A stretch of 35,334 nucleotides of DNA from a virus, in the IMG/VR virus record IMGVR_UViG_3300010883_000165, positions 1-35,334 of that record. One strand, given 5' to 3'. A program made the translations under genes and the position numbers. Position 1 is the stretch's first letter; each line of letters starts with the position of its first letter. The notes beneath the pieces were generated by a model, which was given only the letters and a program-made list of their open reading frames with translations, was not told the origin of the DNA and did no database searches. Below, piece by piece: positions 1 to 8,510 of the stretch.

Positions 1-86
1 CAGCATCTAACGGAATGGTTATTTACAACAGCACACTCAACAAATTTCAAGGATACGAGAACGGAGCTTGGGTCAATTTAGTCTAA
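1..86 (+). CDS. C-terminal end of the tail-fibre protein (continues from the right end of the window)
   Basis: Reading in phase from base 3, 27 residues end at TAA 84-86. They contain GMVIYNSTLNKFQGYENG, a terminal motif widespread in phage tail fibres and in proteins with tail-fibre-like ends. Bases 1-2 complete the codon opened by base 35334, so this is the same gene as the one starting at 34290. Its stop overlaps the next start (TAATG), indicating translational coupling. The phase match is directly visible; calling the molecule circular is inference. Confidence 0.8.
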   Translation, partial: ASNGMVIYNSTLNKFQGYENGAWVNLV

Positions 87-253
87 TGGAAGATATTATA
101 TACAAATCAATTATCGGAACAGGCGGAACTCTAGCGACTGTTGAACTAACTCCACTTAATGAATTGCTTGGGCTAGTGGTTGGGCTTGCAACCTTTATCT
201 ATATGACTGCATCTGCAATCAAAGTAATCAAAGAGCTCAGAAAGAGAAAATGA
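86..253 (+). CDS. Small single-span membrane protein, holin-like candidate
   Basis: A 55-residue protein starting at the ATG that overlaps the fibre stop (TAATG). An upstream in-frame TTG at 68 would extend into the fibre gene and is less likely. One hydrophobic segment (about residues 24-46) is followed by a short basic tail (ELRKRK), the layout of many small phage holins. It overlaps the next membrane gene by 4 bp. The pair probably forms a membrane/lysis cassette, although the cell-wall hydrolase lies far away at 24800-25186. Function is inferred from topology and position only. Confidence 0.6.
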   Translation: MEDIIYKSIIGTGGTLATVELTPLNELLGLVVGLATFIYMTASAIKVIKELRKRK

Positions 254-648
254 CACCAGAACTACTAGCAATGCTTGGAGGAGGGATCAGTGGCTTTGTC
301 ATGAAGCTTATCGGCACACAGATGGAGAGCCAAGCTCGTCAGTTTGAACGCATGATCGGATCTCAGAAAGCTGCAGATGCTTCGGCTGATGCTGCAGCAA
401 AACGTGATGGTGGGGTGCTGGTTCGCAGATTCTTAGTAGTGTCCACTGTATTTGCCATTGTAATAGCCCCATTTGTCTTTGCTTGGACAGATGTGGGAGT
501 GAGTGTAGCCAGAGAAACAAATGGCTTCTTAGGTCTATTTAAAGCTGTTAAGTGGGACACCATACAAGGCTTTGTTATACTTCCAGAAATTAGGCAGACT
601 GCCTTAGCCATTGTAGGATTCTACTTTGGTTCATCTCAAATCAAATAA
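250..648 (+). CDS. Phage membrane protein, putative holin or lysis accessory
   Basis: 132 residues. An amphipathic start is followed by a charged, Ala-rich stretch with coiled-coil propensity (about residues 22-52), a strong transmembrane segment near residues 58-82, and a second hydrophobic segment close to the C-terminus (about 115-128). This architecture recurs in small membrane proteins of marine podo- and siphophages that are often labelled holin-like; no catalytic motif is seen. It overlaps the preceding 55-residue membrane gene by ATGA. A structural membrane protein is an alternative. Confidence 0.6.
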   Translation: MTPELLAMLGGGISGFVMKLIGTQMESQARQFERMIGSQKAADASADAAAKRDGGVLVRRFLVVSTVFAIVIAPFVFAWTDVGVSVARETNGFLGLFKAVKWDTIQGFVILPEIRQTALAIVGFYFGSSQIK

Positions 649-652
649 GATT

Positions 653-760
653 ATGAAGTGCTGCATTTGCAAAACAAAAGACAAATTTATCACTAAGGTA
701 AAAGTCAAAGCTAACAGTATCTTGAATTGGCTATCTTTAATTATAGACAAGGTGAGATAG
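653..760 (+). CDS. Very small Cys-rich ORF (35 aa), unknown
   Basis: ATG at 653, four bases after the previous stop; TAG at 758-760. The peptide starts with a Cys cluster (MKCCICKTKDKF), is basic, then has a short hydrophobic run (ILNWLSLII). A CxxC-like pair near the N-terminus could bind metal or suggest a tiny lipoprotein, but a proper lipobox is not evident. It fills the gap between the membrane pair and the head-closure gene, which is the best argument that it is real. Function unknown. Confidence 0.35.
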   Translation: MKCCICKTKDKFITKVKVKANSILNWLSLIIDKVR

Positions 761-777
761 AAGAGTAGTTGTTTTAT

Positions 778-1128
778 ATGCCTGATTACATTTCCAGATT
801 AGATGATTTTATAAAAATCCAGATTCCTACAAAGACAGAAGGGGAATATGGAGAGTGCATCATCAGCTATGGAACTGACAAGTCTGTTTGGTCAAATGTT
901 TCTGCAATCTCAGGCGATGCAGGATATGAAGAAACAAAAGATGGGAAAAGGACTGCTTACAAGAAGCTGACATTTGAAGTTCGCTATGACAAGGAACTGC
1001 TAGCCTCTGGACACTTCGGAGTAAACTGTGTTCTGAATTATGAGTCTGTTGATTATCATGCTTATGCTATTGAGGAAAAAGGCAGGAATGACAGGCTTGT
1101 GATATTTGGAAAGGCACAGGTGAACTAG
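778..1128 (+). CDS. Head closure / head-tail joining protein
   Basis: 116 residues from the ATG at 778; an in-frame TTG at 769 would add three residues. The arrangement KLTFEVRYDKEL ... VNCVLNYESVDYHAYAI ... RNDRLVIFGKA matches the pattern of the phage head-tail joining family (SPP1 gp16-like stopper, Phage_H_T_join), where a beta-barrel protein seals the filled capsid below the connector. Order supports this: connector (33696-34286), fibre and membrane genes, then this gene, the gp10-like protein and the tail terminator. It abuts the next ATG with no gap. Identification rests on pattern and synteny. Confidence 0.7.
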   Translation: MPDYISRLDDFIKIQIPTKTEGEYGECIISYGTDKSVWSNVSAISGDAGYEETKDGKRTAYKKLTFEVRYDKELLASGHFGVNCVLNYESVDYHAYAIEEKGRNDRLVIFGKAQVN

Positions 1129-1572
1129 ATGATTGTGAAAACAGAGCTAAAGAAAAAGACTATGGATGATATGATCAATAGGCTAAGAAAGCTTGGGACA
1201 AAGAAAGCTTTAAGAGCACCTGCTGCAGCAGTTCGTGCAGGATCCTCTGTCATCATTAAAGCAACACGACCAGCAGTGCCAGTTGATACAGGAACTCTGA
1301 AGAAAGCCATTGGTCAAAAGGTTAAGTCAAAAAGAGTTTATGCCACTTCTATTTTCGGTGTTAGGAATAAGAAAGTAACAACAGGCTCTGGCAAAATTAA
1401 AAATGCAGTTCGTTATGCACACCTTGTTGAGTTTGGCAAGCGAGGAGAGACAGCAAGACCATTCATGAGGACATCATATGATGCTTCAGCTATTGCAGCA
1501 AGGAGAGCCGTCATAGCCAAGATGATAAGCATTTTTAGAACAGAAGCAAATACAGTTAGGAAGATTGGTTAG
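1129..1572 (+). CDS. HK97 gp10-like neck / tail-completion protein
   Basis: 147 residues with hallmarks of the HK97 gp10 family: a basic N-terminal helix (MDDMINRLRKLG), the segment PVDTGTLKKAIG, the segment RYAHLVEFGKRGETARPFM, and a C-terminal helix rich in Ala and Arg. The family acts at the head-tail interface. The start follows the previous stop directly, and the gene is followed without a gap by the tail terminator, as in HK97-type genomes. Confidence 0.85.
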   Translation: MIVKTELKKKTMDDMINRLRKLGTKKALRAPAAAVRAGSSVIIKATRPAVPVDTGTLKKAIGQKVKSKRVYATSIFGVRNKKVTTGSGKIKNAVRYAHLVEFGKRGETARPFMRTSYDASAIAARRAVIAKMISIFRTEANTVRKIG

Positions 1573-1986
1573 ATGAAAGATTTCTATTCACAGCTTTGCA
1601 GATTTCAAGCATCTTCCTTTTTTCAGCAGGAAGTCAATTCAGTCATTTACAGTCCTGAAAATTTTTCATGCTCTAAAGATCCAAACTATGCTACGTTCCA
1701 AATAATTTACGATGACCATGTATTGTCTCATGGAGGAGTTTCAAATGTTGGAGAGTGCAATATACAATACAGCATTTACTCAACCAAGGTTGCAGATGTT
1801 TTATCTCAAGTTGAAGAGCTGATTGGATTCTATGAAGGCAACACCTATGACATTGGGGGTGGCTTTACTATCAATTATGCAAAGCTAAGAAATTTGTTGT
1901 CTACTGATGACAATGAAACAACAATAACTGACTACGGAAGGGTAGTTGAATTTACATTCAGATACACATACTCTGAATATCATTAA
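1573..1986 (+). CDS. Probable tail terminator / tail-completion protein
   Basis: 137 residues, not recognisable by a single motif. Size, position (between gp10-like and tail-tube genes) and an alternating beta/alpha pattern fit the tail terminator group (lambda gpU / HK97 gp10-neighbour class), which caps the tail tube and docks it to the head. The C-terminal stretch VVEFTFRYTYSEY is a plausible terminal beta-strand as in such proteins. Assignment is mainly by synteny. Confidence 0.6.
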   Translation: MKDFYSQLCRFQASSFFQQEVNSVIYSPENFSCSKDPNYATFQIIYDDHVLSHGGVSNVGECNIQYSIYSTKVADVLSQVEELIGFYEGNTYDIGGGFTINYAKLRNLLSTDDNETTITDYGRVVEFTFRYTYSEYH

Positions 1987-2006
1987 CAATAAAATAAAAT
2001 AATATT

Positions 2007-2420
2007 ATGGCAACACAAGGATTCGGAATACAACTGGCTTATGAAACTGGAGGATCTTATACAACAGTAGGTGAAATCACTGATGTGACACCACCATCAT
2101 TCTCTAAAGACACAATTGAAACAACGCACCACGCAAGCACAGCTGGCATCCGCACATTTGTGGGCGGTCTCGTTGACACAGGTGAAGCTTCTATGGAAGT
2201 AAACTATGGTGTCGCTGACACTGGGCACGTGTTTCTTAGAGATGCAGCACTTGCAGCAAATGATGCTCCTACTAACTTCAAAATCACATACTCAGACTCT
2301 GCAGATACTACAGAAACATTTGCAGCTATTGTTACAGGATTTGAAGCAACATCTCCTATGGATGATCGCATGACTGCAACAATTACTCTTAAGGTAAGTG
2401 GTGGTATCACTTACGCATAA
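2007..2420 (+). CDS. Major tail tube protein
   Basis: 137 residues. Features match lambda gpV-like / TP901 tail-tube proteins: an N-terminal strand (GFGIQLAYETGG), GEITDVTPPSFSKDTIETTHH (the typical 'I..I..P..s.d.ie.T.h' region of this group), a GEASMEVNYG strand, and a C-terminal FEATSPMDDRMTATITLKVSG strand. It would polymerise around the tape measure. The leader is A/T-rich with no Shine-Dalgarno. The tail assembly chaperone pair follows 26 bp downstream. Confidence 0.85.
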   Translation: MATQGFGIQLAYETGGSYTTVGEITDVTPPSFSKDTIETTHHASTAGIRTFVGGLVDTGEASMEVNYGVADTGHVFLRDAALAANDAPTNFKITYSDSADTTETFAAIVTGFEATSPMDDRMTATITLKVSGGITYA

Positions 2421-2446
2421 AGCAATAAACATAAACTCAAAAACAC

Positions 2447-2722
2447 ATGGCTAAGATTACACACAAAGGTAAAGATGTTGATTTAATTATCACAAACAAA
2501 ACAATGATGAAGTTCGAGCTGAGTGGAGGCAGTTTTCAAGATTTTGAAAAAGCTCCAATCTCTCAATCAATTCAATTTGTTTGTTGTGCTCTTGGATTGG
2601 AAGGTGATCCAATTGAGCATGCAGATGACTTCGGAAGTCTGAATAAAATAGCAGAATCAATAAAAGATGCTTTGAGTGAATCTGGCTTCGCTGAAGAAAC
2701 ATTGGGAAAAACAGATGGCTGA
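2447..2722 (+). CDS. Tail assembly chaperone, short form (gpG analogue)
   Basis: 91 residues, lying between the tail-tube and tape-measure genes, where lambda-like phages encode gpG. Its frame ends at TGA 2720-2722, only ten bases after a canonical slippery heptamer (2704-2710), so most ribosomes should make this form and a minority the extended form. The chaperone is thought to coat the tape measure before tube polymerisation. Start ATG 2447 follows an A-rich leader. Confidence 0.8.
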   Translation: MAKITHKGKDVDLIITNKTMMKFELSGGSFQDFEKAPISQSIQFVCCALGLEGDPIEHADDFGSLNKIAESIKDALSESGFAEETLGKTDG

Positions 2723-3003
2723 GTGCAGCAGCCAGAGCTCGAATCCTCTATGGTCTGTCAAGACAAGAGTGGGAGAGTCTGTCCAATGCAGACATAGCAG
2801 AACTGCACCATGTCTGGGAACTTCAGCAAGAAAAAGAGGACAGCAGATTTGCTCTGTTGTGTTCAGTAATTGCAAATTGCAACAGAGACTCTAAGAAGAA
2901 AAAGTCTCCTTACAGTATCGATGATTTTATGCCAGATAAAAAACCAAAAACAAAAGAAGAGGTGGTTAAGAAAGTTAAGCAATTCATGCAACATGTAAAA
3001 TAA
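2447..3003 (+). CDS. Tail assembly chaperone, -1 frameshift form (gpGT analogue)
   Basis: After slipping -1 at 2704-2710 the frame continues from base 2710 to TAA 3001-3003, adding 97 residues (total 185). The extension has no good start of its own, so it makes sense only as a frameshift product. It reads RILYGLSRQEWESL early, then RFALLCSVIANCNRDSKKKK and YSIDDFMP, the pattern of the C-terminal tail assembly chaperone domain in HK97/lambda-type phages. The stop lies one base before the tape-measure ATG at 3005. The heptamer and open frame are directly visible; frameshift efficiency is unknown. Confidence 0.8.
2704..2710 (+). other. Programmed -1 ribosomal frameshift slippery site
   Basis: GGGAAAA, read in the zero frame as G GGA AAA, fits X XXY YYZ and differs from lambda's GGGAAAG by only the last base. 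It sits just before the short-form stop at 2720-2722. I did not find a clear downstream pseudoknot by eye; lambda does not need a strong one. Confidence 0.85.
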
Positions 3004-3004
3004 A

Positions 3005-4786
3005 ATGGCTGTTAAAATCGGAGCTCTATTTGGCACAGTGTCCTTGGACACAAAGCAACTTGACAAGGACATTAAGAGAGTCAGTGCCAAGTTGAAGAGC
3101 TTGGGTGCAGGCATGAAGAGTGTTGGGTCGGCAATGACAAGATCTATAACAGCTCCAGCTATTGCTGTTGGTGCTGTATCGCTGAAAGTGTTCTCAGACT
3201 TTGAGCATGAGATGAACAAGGTCAAAGCTGTCAGTGGAGCTACTGAGAGTGATTTTAACAAGCTTACAGATTCTGCAAAAGCGTTGGGTGCATCTACAAT
3301 CTTTACATCTCGTGAAGTTGCTGGACTGCAGTTGAACTTGTCAAAGTTGGGTTTTACTCCTAATGAGATTCTAAATTCAACTGAATCAATATTAGGTCTT
3401 GCACAAGCTACTGATTCAGAGCTTGGAGAAGCTGCAAGAGTTGTTGCAGGAACAATGCGAGGATTCGGGGTAGACACTCAAGAGGTTGGAAGAATTACAG
3501 ATGTTATGGCAAAGGCATTCTCAAGCTCTGCTCTAGACATTGACAAGTTTGATGTTAGCATGCGGACAATTGCACCACTCGCAAAAGAGTTTGGACTGAG
3601 CTTTGAAGAGACAGTTGCAATGATAGGAATCCTTGCGAACAATAGTGTGGATGCTTCTACTGCTGGCACATCTTTAAGAAATATCCTTTTAAAGTTAGCC
3701 AAAAAAGGAATGACCTTTTCAGAAGCAATGAACATGATTGCAGAGTCTACAAACAAACTGGTCACTGCACAAGATTTGTTTCAAGCAAGAGGATCATTGA
3801 CTGGCACAGTTCTTGCAACGCAAGCTGAACATGTGAAGACTCTTCAGGAAGGACTGGAAGGTTCAAATGGTGCTCTTGAAAGAATGGTGCAAATAATGAG
3901 TGGCGATACATTTACTGCAATGAAAATTTTCGGATCAAGAATCGAAGCAGTTGCTTTGATCATTGGAGAGATATTAGCTCCACACTTTGAAAAGCTTCTT
4001 GATTTTGTAGCTACCTTGGCAGAAAAGTTTTCTCTTCTAGATCCAAAGCTTCAAGCGAATATACTGATGTGGGTCGGCATAGTCGCTGTTGTTGGTCCAG
4101 TGCTTGTAGCCTTGGGAACATTCATTAGTATTATAGCACTTGCACTTCCTGCAGTTGCAAGCTTGGTTACAGCAATTGGATCTCTGATTGCTGCTTATGG
4201 AGGAATTGTCATAGGAGTCGCAGCACTCGCTGCAGGATTTGCCCTGCTCTTGCAGGATTGCATTGAGCTGGGAGAGTATCTTGGAGAAGAATTTTATAAT
4301 ATTTGGATAAAAGTTAAAGACTTTTTTGCAGATGGGTTTCCTGCTGCACTGAGAAAAACTTTTGATTTCATAAAATACTCCATGATTAGTGCCATTGATT
4401 CTTTGAGCAGAAAGCTTAATAGTCTTTGGAGTTGGTTCCAAACAGTATCAAGCAAGGTTACTTCCTTTGTTTCAAACTCAGCTGCAGGTATGGCAACATC
4501 AATGTTCGGTGGATTCAGAGCAGAAGGTGGTCCAGTCTCAGGAGGTTCAAGTTACATTGTTGGAGAGAATGGTCCAGAATTATTTAGCCCAAGTAGGTCT
4601 GGTCACATCACTTCCAATAATGAAATGTCAGGAGGTCAAAACATAACAATGAACTTTGCTGCAGGCACAGACATGAGCACAGTTGCAATGCTAAAGAATA
4701 TGAAAGGTCACATTGCTAAGATAGCAGTGGATGCAGTCAGTGATGATTACCTCAGAGGAGGACTAACTTATAAATCAATTTCCTAA
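3005..4786 (+). CDS. Tape measure protein
   Basis: 593 residues. The N-terminal helical region and residues ~60-260 match the TP901-type minor tail core (KAVSGATESDFNKLTDSAKA, then TTVA-like GFGVDTQEVGRITDVMAKAF and NNSVDASTAGTSLRNILLKL). Hydrophobic segments lie at about 350-415. Near 500-540 comes the tape-measure C-terminal signature GGPVSGGSSYIVGENGPELF. The protein sets tail length; at ~0.15 nm per residue this suggests a tail of roughly 90 nm, which supports siphovirus morphology. No peptidase or lysozyme domain seen. Start ATG is one base after the frameshift product's stop. Confidence 0.9.
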   Translation: MAVKIGALFGTVSLDTKQLDKDIKRVSAKLKSLGAGMKSVGSAMTRSITAPAIAVGAVSLKVFSDFEHEMNKVKAVSGATESDFNKLTDSAKALGASTIFTSREVAGLQLNLSKLGFTPNEILNSTESILGLAQATDSELGEAARVVAGTMRGFGVDTQEVGRITDVMAKAFSSSALDIDKFDVSMRTIAPLAKEFGLSFEETVAMIGILANNSVDASTAGTSLRNILLKLAKKGMTFSEAMNMIAESTNKLVTAQDLFQARGSLTGTVLATQAEHVKTLQEGLEGSNGALERMVQIMSGDTFTAMKIFGSRIEAVALIIGEILAPHFEKLLDFVATLAEKFSLLDPKLQANILMWVGIVAVVGPVLVALGTFISIIALALPAVASLVTAIGSLIAAYGGIVIGVAALAAGFALLLQDCIELGEYLGEEFYNIWIKVKDFFADGFPAALRKTFDFIKYSMISAIDSLSRKLNSLWSWFQTVSSKVTSFVSNSAAGMATSMFGGFRAEGGPVSGGSSYIVGENGPELFSPSRSGHITSNNEMSGGQNITMNFAAGTDMSTVAMLKNMKGHIAKIAVDAVSDDYLRGGLTYKSIS

Positions 4787-5376
4787 TGCCAACATACCCA
4801 TTAAATTTACCAACAGATCCTAGCCCAAAAAATGTTGATTGGGAGCAAGTCAGTCGTGTTTCATATTCTCGATCTCCACTGACAGGAAAGCAGAAAGCTT
4901 ATGCACACAGCGGTCAATGGTGGAGAGTGTCTTTTGATCTTCCACAAATGCAAGAGGCTAAGACTGCTGAGTGGACAGCCATGTTGCTAAGGTTGAATGG
5001 CAAGGAAGGGTATTTTAATTTCATCCCAACCGAAGACACTCCACAAGGAAATGTGGGTGGTACTGGTTCTGCTATTATCAGTGCAGTGTCAGGATATGAG
5101 GTTACTTTGAATACAGTTTTAAGCGGTGGGGGTCTTACTGCAGGAGATTGGGTTCAAATAGGAACAGGTCTTTATAGAGTTACAGCAAGGACATCGATAG
5201 CTACAGAGACCTATGAACTTTGGCCAAAGCCACGAGCTGGAATTGTGCTTGAAACTACTACTCTGAATTATGGCAATCCTAAAGGGATGTTCAGATTGGC
5301 TGAGGGATTTAGATGGGATGTCAATCTTGCTAAGACCACAGGCATTTCATTAGTTGCAGAAGAAGTTCTAATATAA
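4786..5376 (+). CDS. Distal tail / minor tail protein
   Basis: 196 residues directly after the tape measure, start overlapping its stop (TAATG). The segment SPLTGKQKAYAHSGQWW followed by a 'W...L..L.G..G.F' region (EWTAMLLRLNGKEGYFNF) is a recurrent pattern in marine siphophages for the protein between tape measure and tip. In that position Dit-like proteins join tail tube to tip. A central Gly-rich stretch resembles a short inserted beta domain. Function inferred from order and pattern; no enzymatic residues. Confidence 0.65.
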   Translation: MPTYPLNLPTDPSPKNVDWEQVSRVSYSRSPLTGKQKAYAHSGQWWRVSFDLPQMQEAKTAEWTAMLLRLNGKEGYFNFIPTEDTPQGNVGGTGSAIISAVSGYEVTLNTVLSGGGLTAGDWVQIGTGLYRVTARTSIATETYELWPKPRAGIVLETTTLNYGNPKGMFRLAEGFRWDVNLAKTTGISLVAEEVLI

Positions 5377-8192
5377 TGTCAAGAAACTTAAGCACAGAAA
5401 TCCAAGCGAAATTAGCAGAGCCTACATGCAGACCTGTTTACATGGTTTGTTTTGATTTCGTTGGCTGGAGCTTAAAAGAGTGCACAGGCAATCATTCTCA
5501 CTCTTACTATGGAGACACTTATGAGGCTGCAAGCTATACTCTAGAATTTCCAACAGTAACAGAGTCCATTGAGCTTTCTGCTGATTCAGTCACTTTCAGT
5601 TTGTCTGGATCTACTGAGTTGCCAATTAACCTTTCAGATGTATACAACTATCGAAACAGAGAGGTTGATATGTATATTGGATTTGAGGCTGCAGATGGAA
5701 CTATGCCAGACGCAAATGTATACAAATTGTTCTCAGGTCTGATGTCTGAAGTTGAGTTTGTTGAAGATGGAGAGAGTGACACATGGCAGGTTAAAGCTGA
5801 ATCAAAATTAGTTGATCTGCAAAATGAAAAGGTGGCAAGGTATACTCACCAGTCTCAGCTAAATCTACATGCAGGTGACAAAGGATTAGAGTTCGCAAGC
5901 ACTGCACAAGCAGGATTATTTTTAAGTAGGAATGAGACTCCAGACGAGCCATACACTAAAAAAATTATATATGGAACTGCTAAGGTTGAAGGATCAGTTG
6001 TCTTCATGGCAACAAGTGGATCAGGATCTAGGTATTTAAATCTTGTGGTTGCATTTGCAGGGCATGAGTGTGAATCGATCCAGCAAGTTTATTTAGATGA
6101 CAGACCTTTGCTTTCTTCTGGATCAGTGTCAGGAGAATTTTCGAACATAGTTGCTTACCAAGAAAGGCTTGGGACATCTACGCAGGCTTATGTGTCTCAG
6201 CTCGCCACAGAAGTTGGTACAAGTGTTTGGACTTCGGATCATCAACTTAAAGGAATCTGTTATTGCTATTTAAGAATTCTTTACAGTGAGGATCTGTTCG
6301 GCTCAAGTGCTCCAAAGATCTCTGCATTAATTGAAGGAAAAAAGCTTTATGATCCTAGGACTGGTGGAGAATATTTTAATGACAATCCTGCACTTGCAGC
6401 TAGAGACTATTTGTTGAATACTGTGTATGGATTCAGCAGTGGGTCGGCAAGAGTTGATGATACACTAATTACAGTCGCTGCAAATGATTGTGATTTGCTT
6501 GTTGATAAAAAAGATGGAACTCAAGAGAAGAGATACAGGATCAATGGATTCTTGTCTACAGATTCAAAAATTGGAGACAACTTAAAATTACTTTTAGCAT
6601 GTATGGCAGGGAAGGTTAGTTACCTTGGAGGAGAGTTCGCTGTCTATGCAGGGACATATGCACTATCATCTTTTGTTATAACTGAAGATGAAATGACAGC
6701 TCCACTAAACTTGACTAGCAACTCAGTCCGAAGTTCATACAATGGAGCAAGAGGCATTCACACATCACAAGATTTAGAGTGGAAGGAAGATGAGTTTCCA
6801 CCATATCAAGATTCTGCTGATCTAACTGAAGATGGGGTATCAAGATTCATAGATCTTCCTTTGCCTTTTACAAAGTCTGCTTCAGCTTGCCAACGCATTT
6901 CTAAGATAAAGGTTAAGAGAACTAGGTGTTCAAGAAAACTTTCCTTGCAAACAAGTCTTGCAGATCTTAACATTAGGGCAGGAGATGTTATCAGCATAAC
7001 ATCTGAGAAGACAGAAATTGATGGGGGTGTTTACGAAGTTCAAAGCATGTCAATTGCAAATGGTCTTGAGCCATACATAAGCATGGAACTATTTGAAACC
7101 AAAAGCAGTGTATATGATTGGGATGCTTCAACAGAGGAAACAGAGGTTGGCACAGCTCCATCAGTTTCAAACTCTGTGCTTGCTTGGTCATTGGCAAGGC
7201 TTGGATCTCCTACTGCATCTCCAGGAACTAGATCATATACAGTTGGATTCACTGTAACAGTTAGTCACAATGAATCTGGAGTCACCTGTCGTTACTCAAC
7301 TGATGGGAGTGAGCCTGATGAAGCAGATTCTTCAGTAGCAAATGGAGGCACAATTAACATCAGTGGTGCAACAATCAGTTTGAAGCTGAAATCATTTCAG
7401 AACTCAGGATCTCTTACTTCTGAAGTTGTGACTTACGAGTACACATACAATGCTCCAACAAATCTTGTGCCTTCACCTTTGCACAGATTTACTTTTTACT
7501 CTGGCTCTAGTCAGAGCGACTCTCATCCTTATGTTCAGTTTGCAGTTCCTACTCTTGGGGGCACAAATCTTTACAACACAAGGAATGGAGGATCTACTTA
7601 TTCTCTTTTGAAAAGCAACACTGCTGCAGGAACTTATTATACAGACACTACTCTGCTCACCACAAGCTGGACTCCATCAGAGTATAGAGCTTATGCAACT
7701 AAGGCAGGATACCTAGACTCCAATCCACGACAAGTTCCTAATCAATGCATTCCTCCACTGATGATGGGAGTGTACGAATATCAAAACAGCAGTGTAGCTT
7801 ATTTAGTGTGCTTGGTATTTGGTAGCAGTGCGACACTCTATATGAGATATAGATACAGAACAACTAATGGTCCAGGTGCTTGGAACAGTTGGAGTAACTA
7901 CTTCACTAATGGCACTGGCTGGAGTTGGGGCAGTGGGGTATACAACCAAGGTCAAGCTTGGCAAGGTACGCTAGCAAAATTGCTACACTCTAACTCTCGG
8001 TCTTATCAGTATGAAGCTTACATAGCACAATCTGGATTTAGCAACAGCATAGTTTCAGGGATTCAGAATGGCTCTAGTCCAACCAGTGGTAATGTTTACT
8101 ATGGCACAGATACTGGCACAAGCGTTTACAGCACTACTGGAACACAACCTTATCCGATTTCATATACAATCAAACCTTCTAACTGGAGATAG
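5376..8192 (+). CDS. Tail tip / hub protein with CHB_HEX_C-like C-terminal domain
   Basis: 938 residues, start overlapping the previous stop (TAATG). The N-terminus (about 1-160) resembles DUF2163-type tail-hub domains of siphophages and gene-transfer agents. The middle (to ~600) is the long beta-rich hub region seen in tip-attachment proteins. Around residues 608-690 lies a pattern like the chitobiase/hexosaminidase C-terminal or Fn3-associated domain, with CRYSTDGSEPDEADSS and a following SLKLKSF strand. The rest is Ser/Gly/Tyr/Trp-rich with repeated WNSWSNYF / TGWSWGSG-like segments, suggesting carbohydrate contact. It probably carries host recognition together with the fibre; receptor unknown. 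Confidence 0.75.
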   Translation: MSRNLSTEIQAKLAEPTCRPVYMVCFDFVGWSLKECTGNHSHSYYGDTYEAASYTLEFPTVTESIELSADSVTFSLSGSTELPINLSDVYNYRNREVDMYIGFEAADGTMPDANVYKLFSGLMSEVEFVEDGESDTWQVKAESKLVDLQNEKVARYTHQSQLNLHAGDKGLEFASTAQAGLFLSRNETPDEPYTKKIIYGTAKVEGSVVFMATSGSGSRYLNLVVAFAGHECESIQQVYLDDRPLLSSGSVSGEFSNIVAYQERLGTSTQAYVSQLATEVGTSVWTSDHQLKGICYCYLRILYSEDLFGSSAPKISALIEGKKLYDPRTGGEYFNDNPALAARDYLLNTVYGFSSGSARVDDTLITVAANDCDLLVDKKDGTQEKRYRINGFLSTDSKIGDNLKLLLACMAGKVSYLGGEFAVYAGTYALSSFVITEDEMTAPLNLTSNSVRSSYNGARGIHTSQDLEWKEDEFPPYQDSADLTEDGVSRFIDLPLPFTKSASACQRISKIKVKRTRCSRKLSLQTSLADLNIRAGDVISITSEKTEIDGGVYEVQSMSIANGLEPYISMELFETKSSVYDWDASTEETEVGTAPSVSNSVLAWSLARLGSPTASPGTRSYTVGFTVTVSHNESGVTCRYSTDGSEPDEADSSVANGGTINISGATISLKLKSFQNSGSLTSEVVTYEYTYNAPTNLVPSPLHRFTFYSGSSQSDSHPYVQFAVPTLGGTNLYNTRNGGSTYSLLKSNTAAGTYYTDTTLLTTSWTPSEYRAYATKAGYLDSNPRQVPNQCIPPLMMGVYEYQNSSVAYLVCLVFGSSATLYMRYRYRTTNGPGAWNSWSNYFTNGTGWSWGSGVYNQGQAWQGTLAKLLHSNSRSYQYEAYIAQSGFSNSIVSGIQNGSSPTSGNVYYGTDTGTSVYSTTGTQPYPISYTIKPSNWR

Positions 8193-8207
8193 ATCTTAAA
8201 CAAAACA

Positions 8208-8229
8208 ACCCCACCATCTCTGGCAGGGT
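8208..8229. terminator. Convergent-arm hairpin, probable bidirectional terminator
   Basis: ACCC-CA-CCA-TCTC-TGG-CA-GGGT folds as 4 bp, a 2x2 internal mismatch, 3 bp and a tetraloop. It sits 15 bp after the tail-tip stop and 23 bp before the end of the last minus-strand gene, where the two arms converge. No long T tract on either side, so the call is moderate. Confidence 0.4.
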
Positions 8230-8252
8230 CATTTGAAAGTTGATCTGGATCT

Positions 8253-8510
8253 TTAGAAGGACAGCCAGTTGTCTGTGGCTCGTGATTCAGGCTGAACAAA
8301 GGTCTTCTCTTCTGAAGACTCCTCCTCTGATTCATCTTCAACAAAGTCATCAACAATGATCTCTTTTCTTTCAGTCAAGTCACCAAATTCAAAGTCACTC
8401 TTTTCAAGTGCTATAATAGTTCTGTCAACCATGTGGTCATTGAACTCTCTGAACTCATTTGACTGTGTCCACTTTTTTAGCATTGCTGCAACTTCTTTAG
8501 AGCTGTTCAT
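8253..8510 (-). CDS. Small acidic protein, unknown
   Basis: 85 residues from the ATG that overlaps the end of the upstream gene (that gene's last codons are read in another frame through this ATG). An N-terminal basic helix is followed by a long acidic run (VEDESEEESSEE) and an aromatic C-terminus (DNWLSF). An acidic C-terminal half ending in hydrophobic residues is seen in phage proteins that mimic DNA or dock to partner proteins, but nothing specific can be assigned. Last gene of the leftward arm. Confidence 0.55.
   Translation of the reverse strand: MNSSKEVAAMLKKWTQSNEFREFNDHMVDRTIIALEKSDFEFGDLTERKEIIVDDFVEDESEEESSEEKTFVQPESRATDNWLSF

Noticed and set aside
68-85. Upstream TTG start for the first membrane protein
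   Set aside because: The ATG at 86 overlaps the fibre stop as TAATG, a junction used repeatedly in this genome.
2863-3477. Long minus-strand frame opposite the tape-measure start
   Set aside because: Antiparallel to a well-supported tape measure and chaperone, Ser/Thr/Pro-rich without a domain, and no leader; a shadow of the sense gene.
4037-4441. Minus-strand frame rich in Cys and Ser inside the tape-measure gene
   Set aside because: Composition is that of reverse-read Ala/Leu codons; no start context and no neighbours on that strand.
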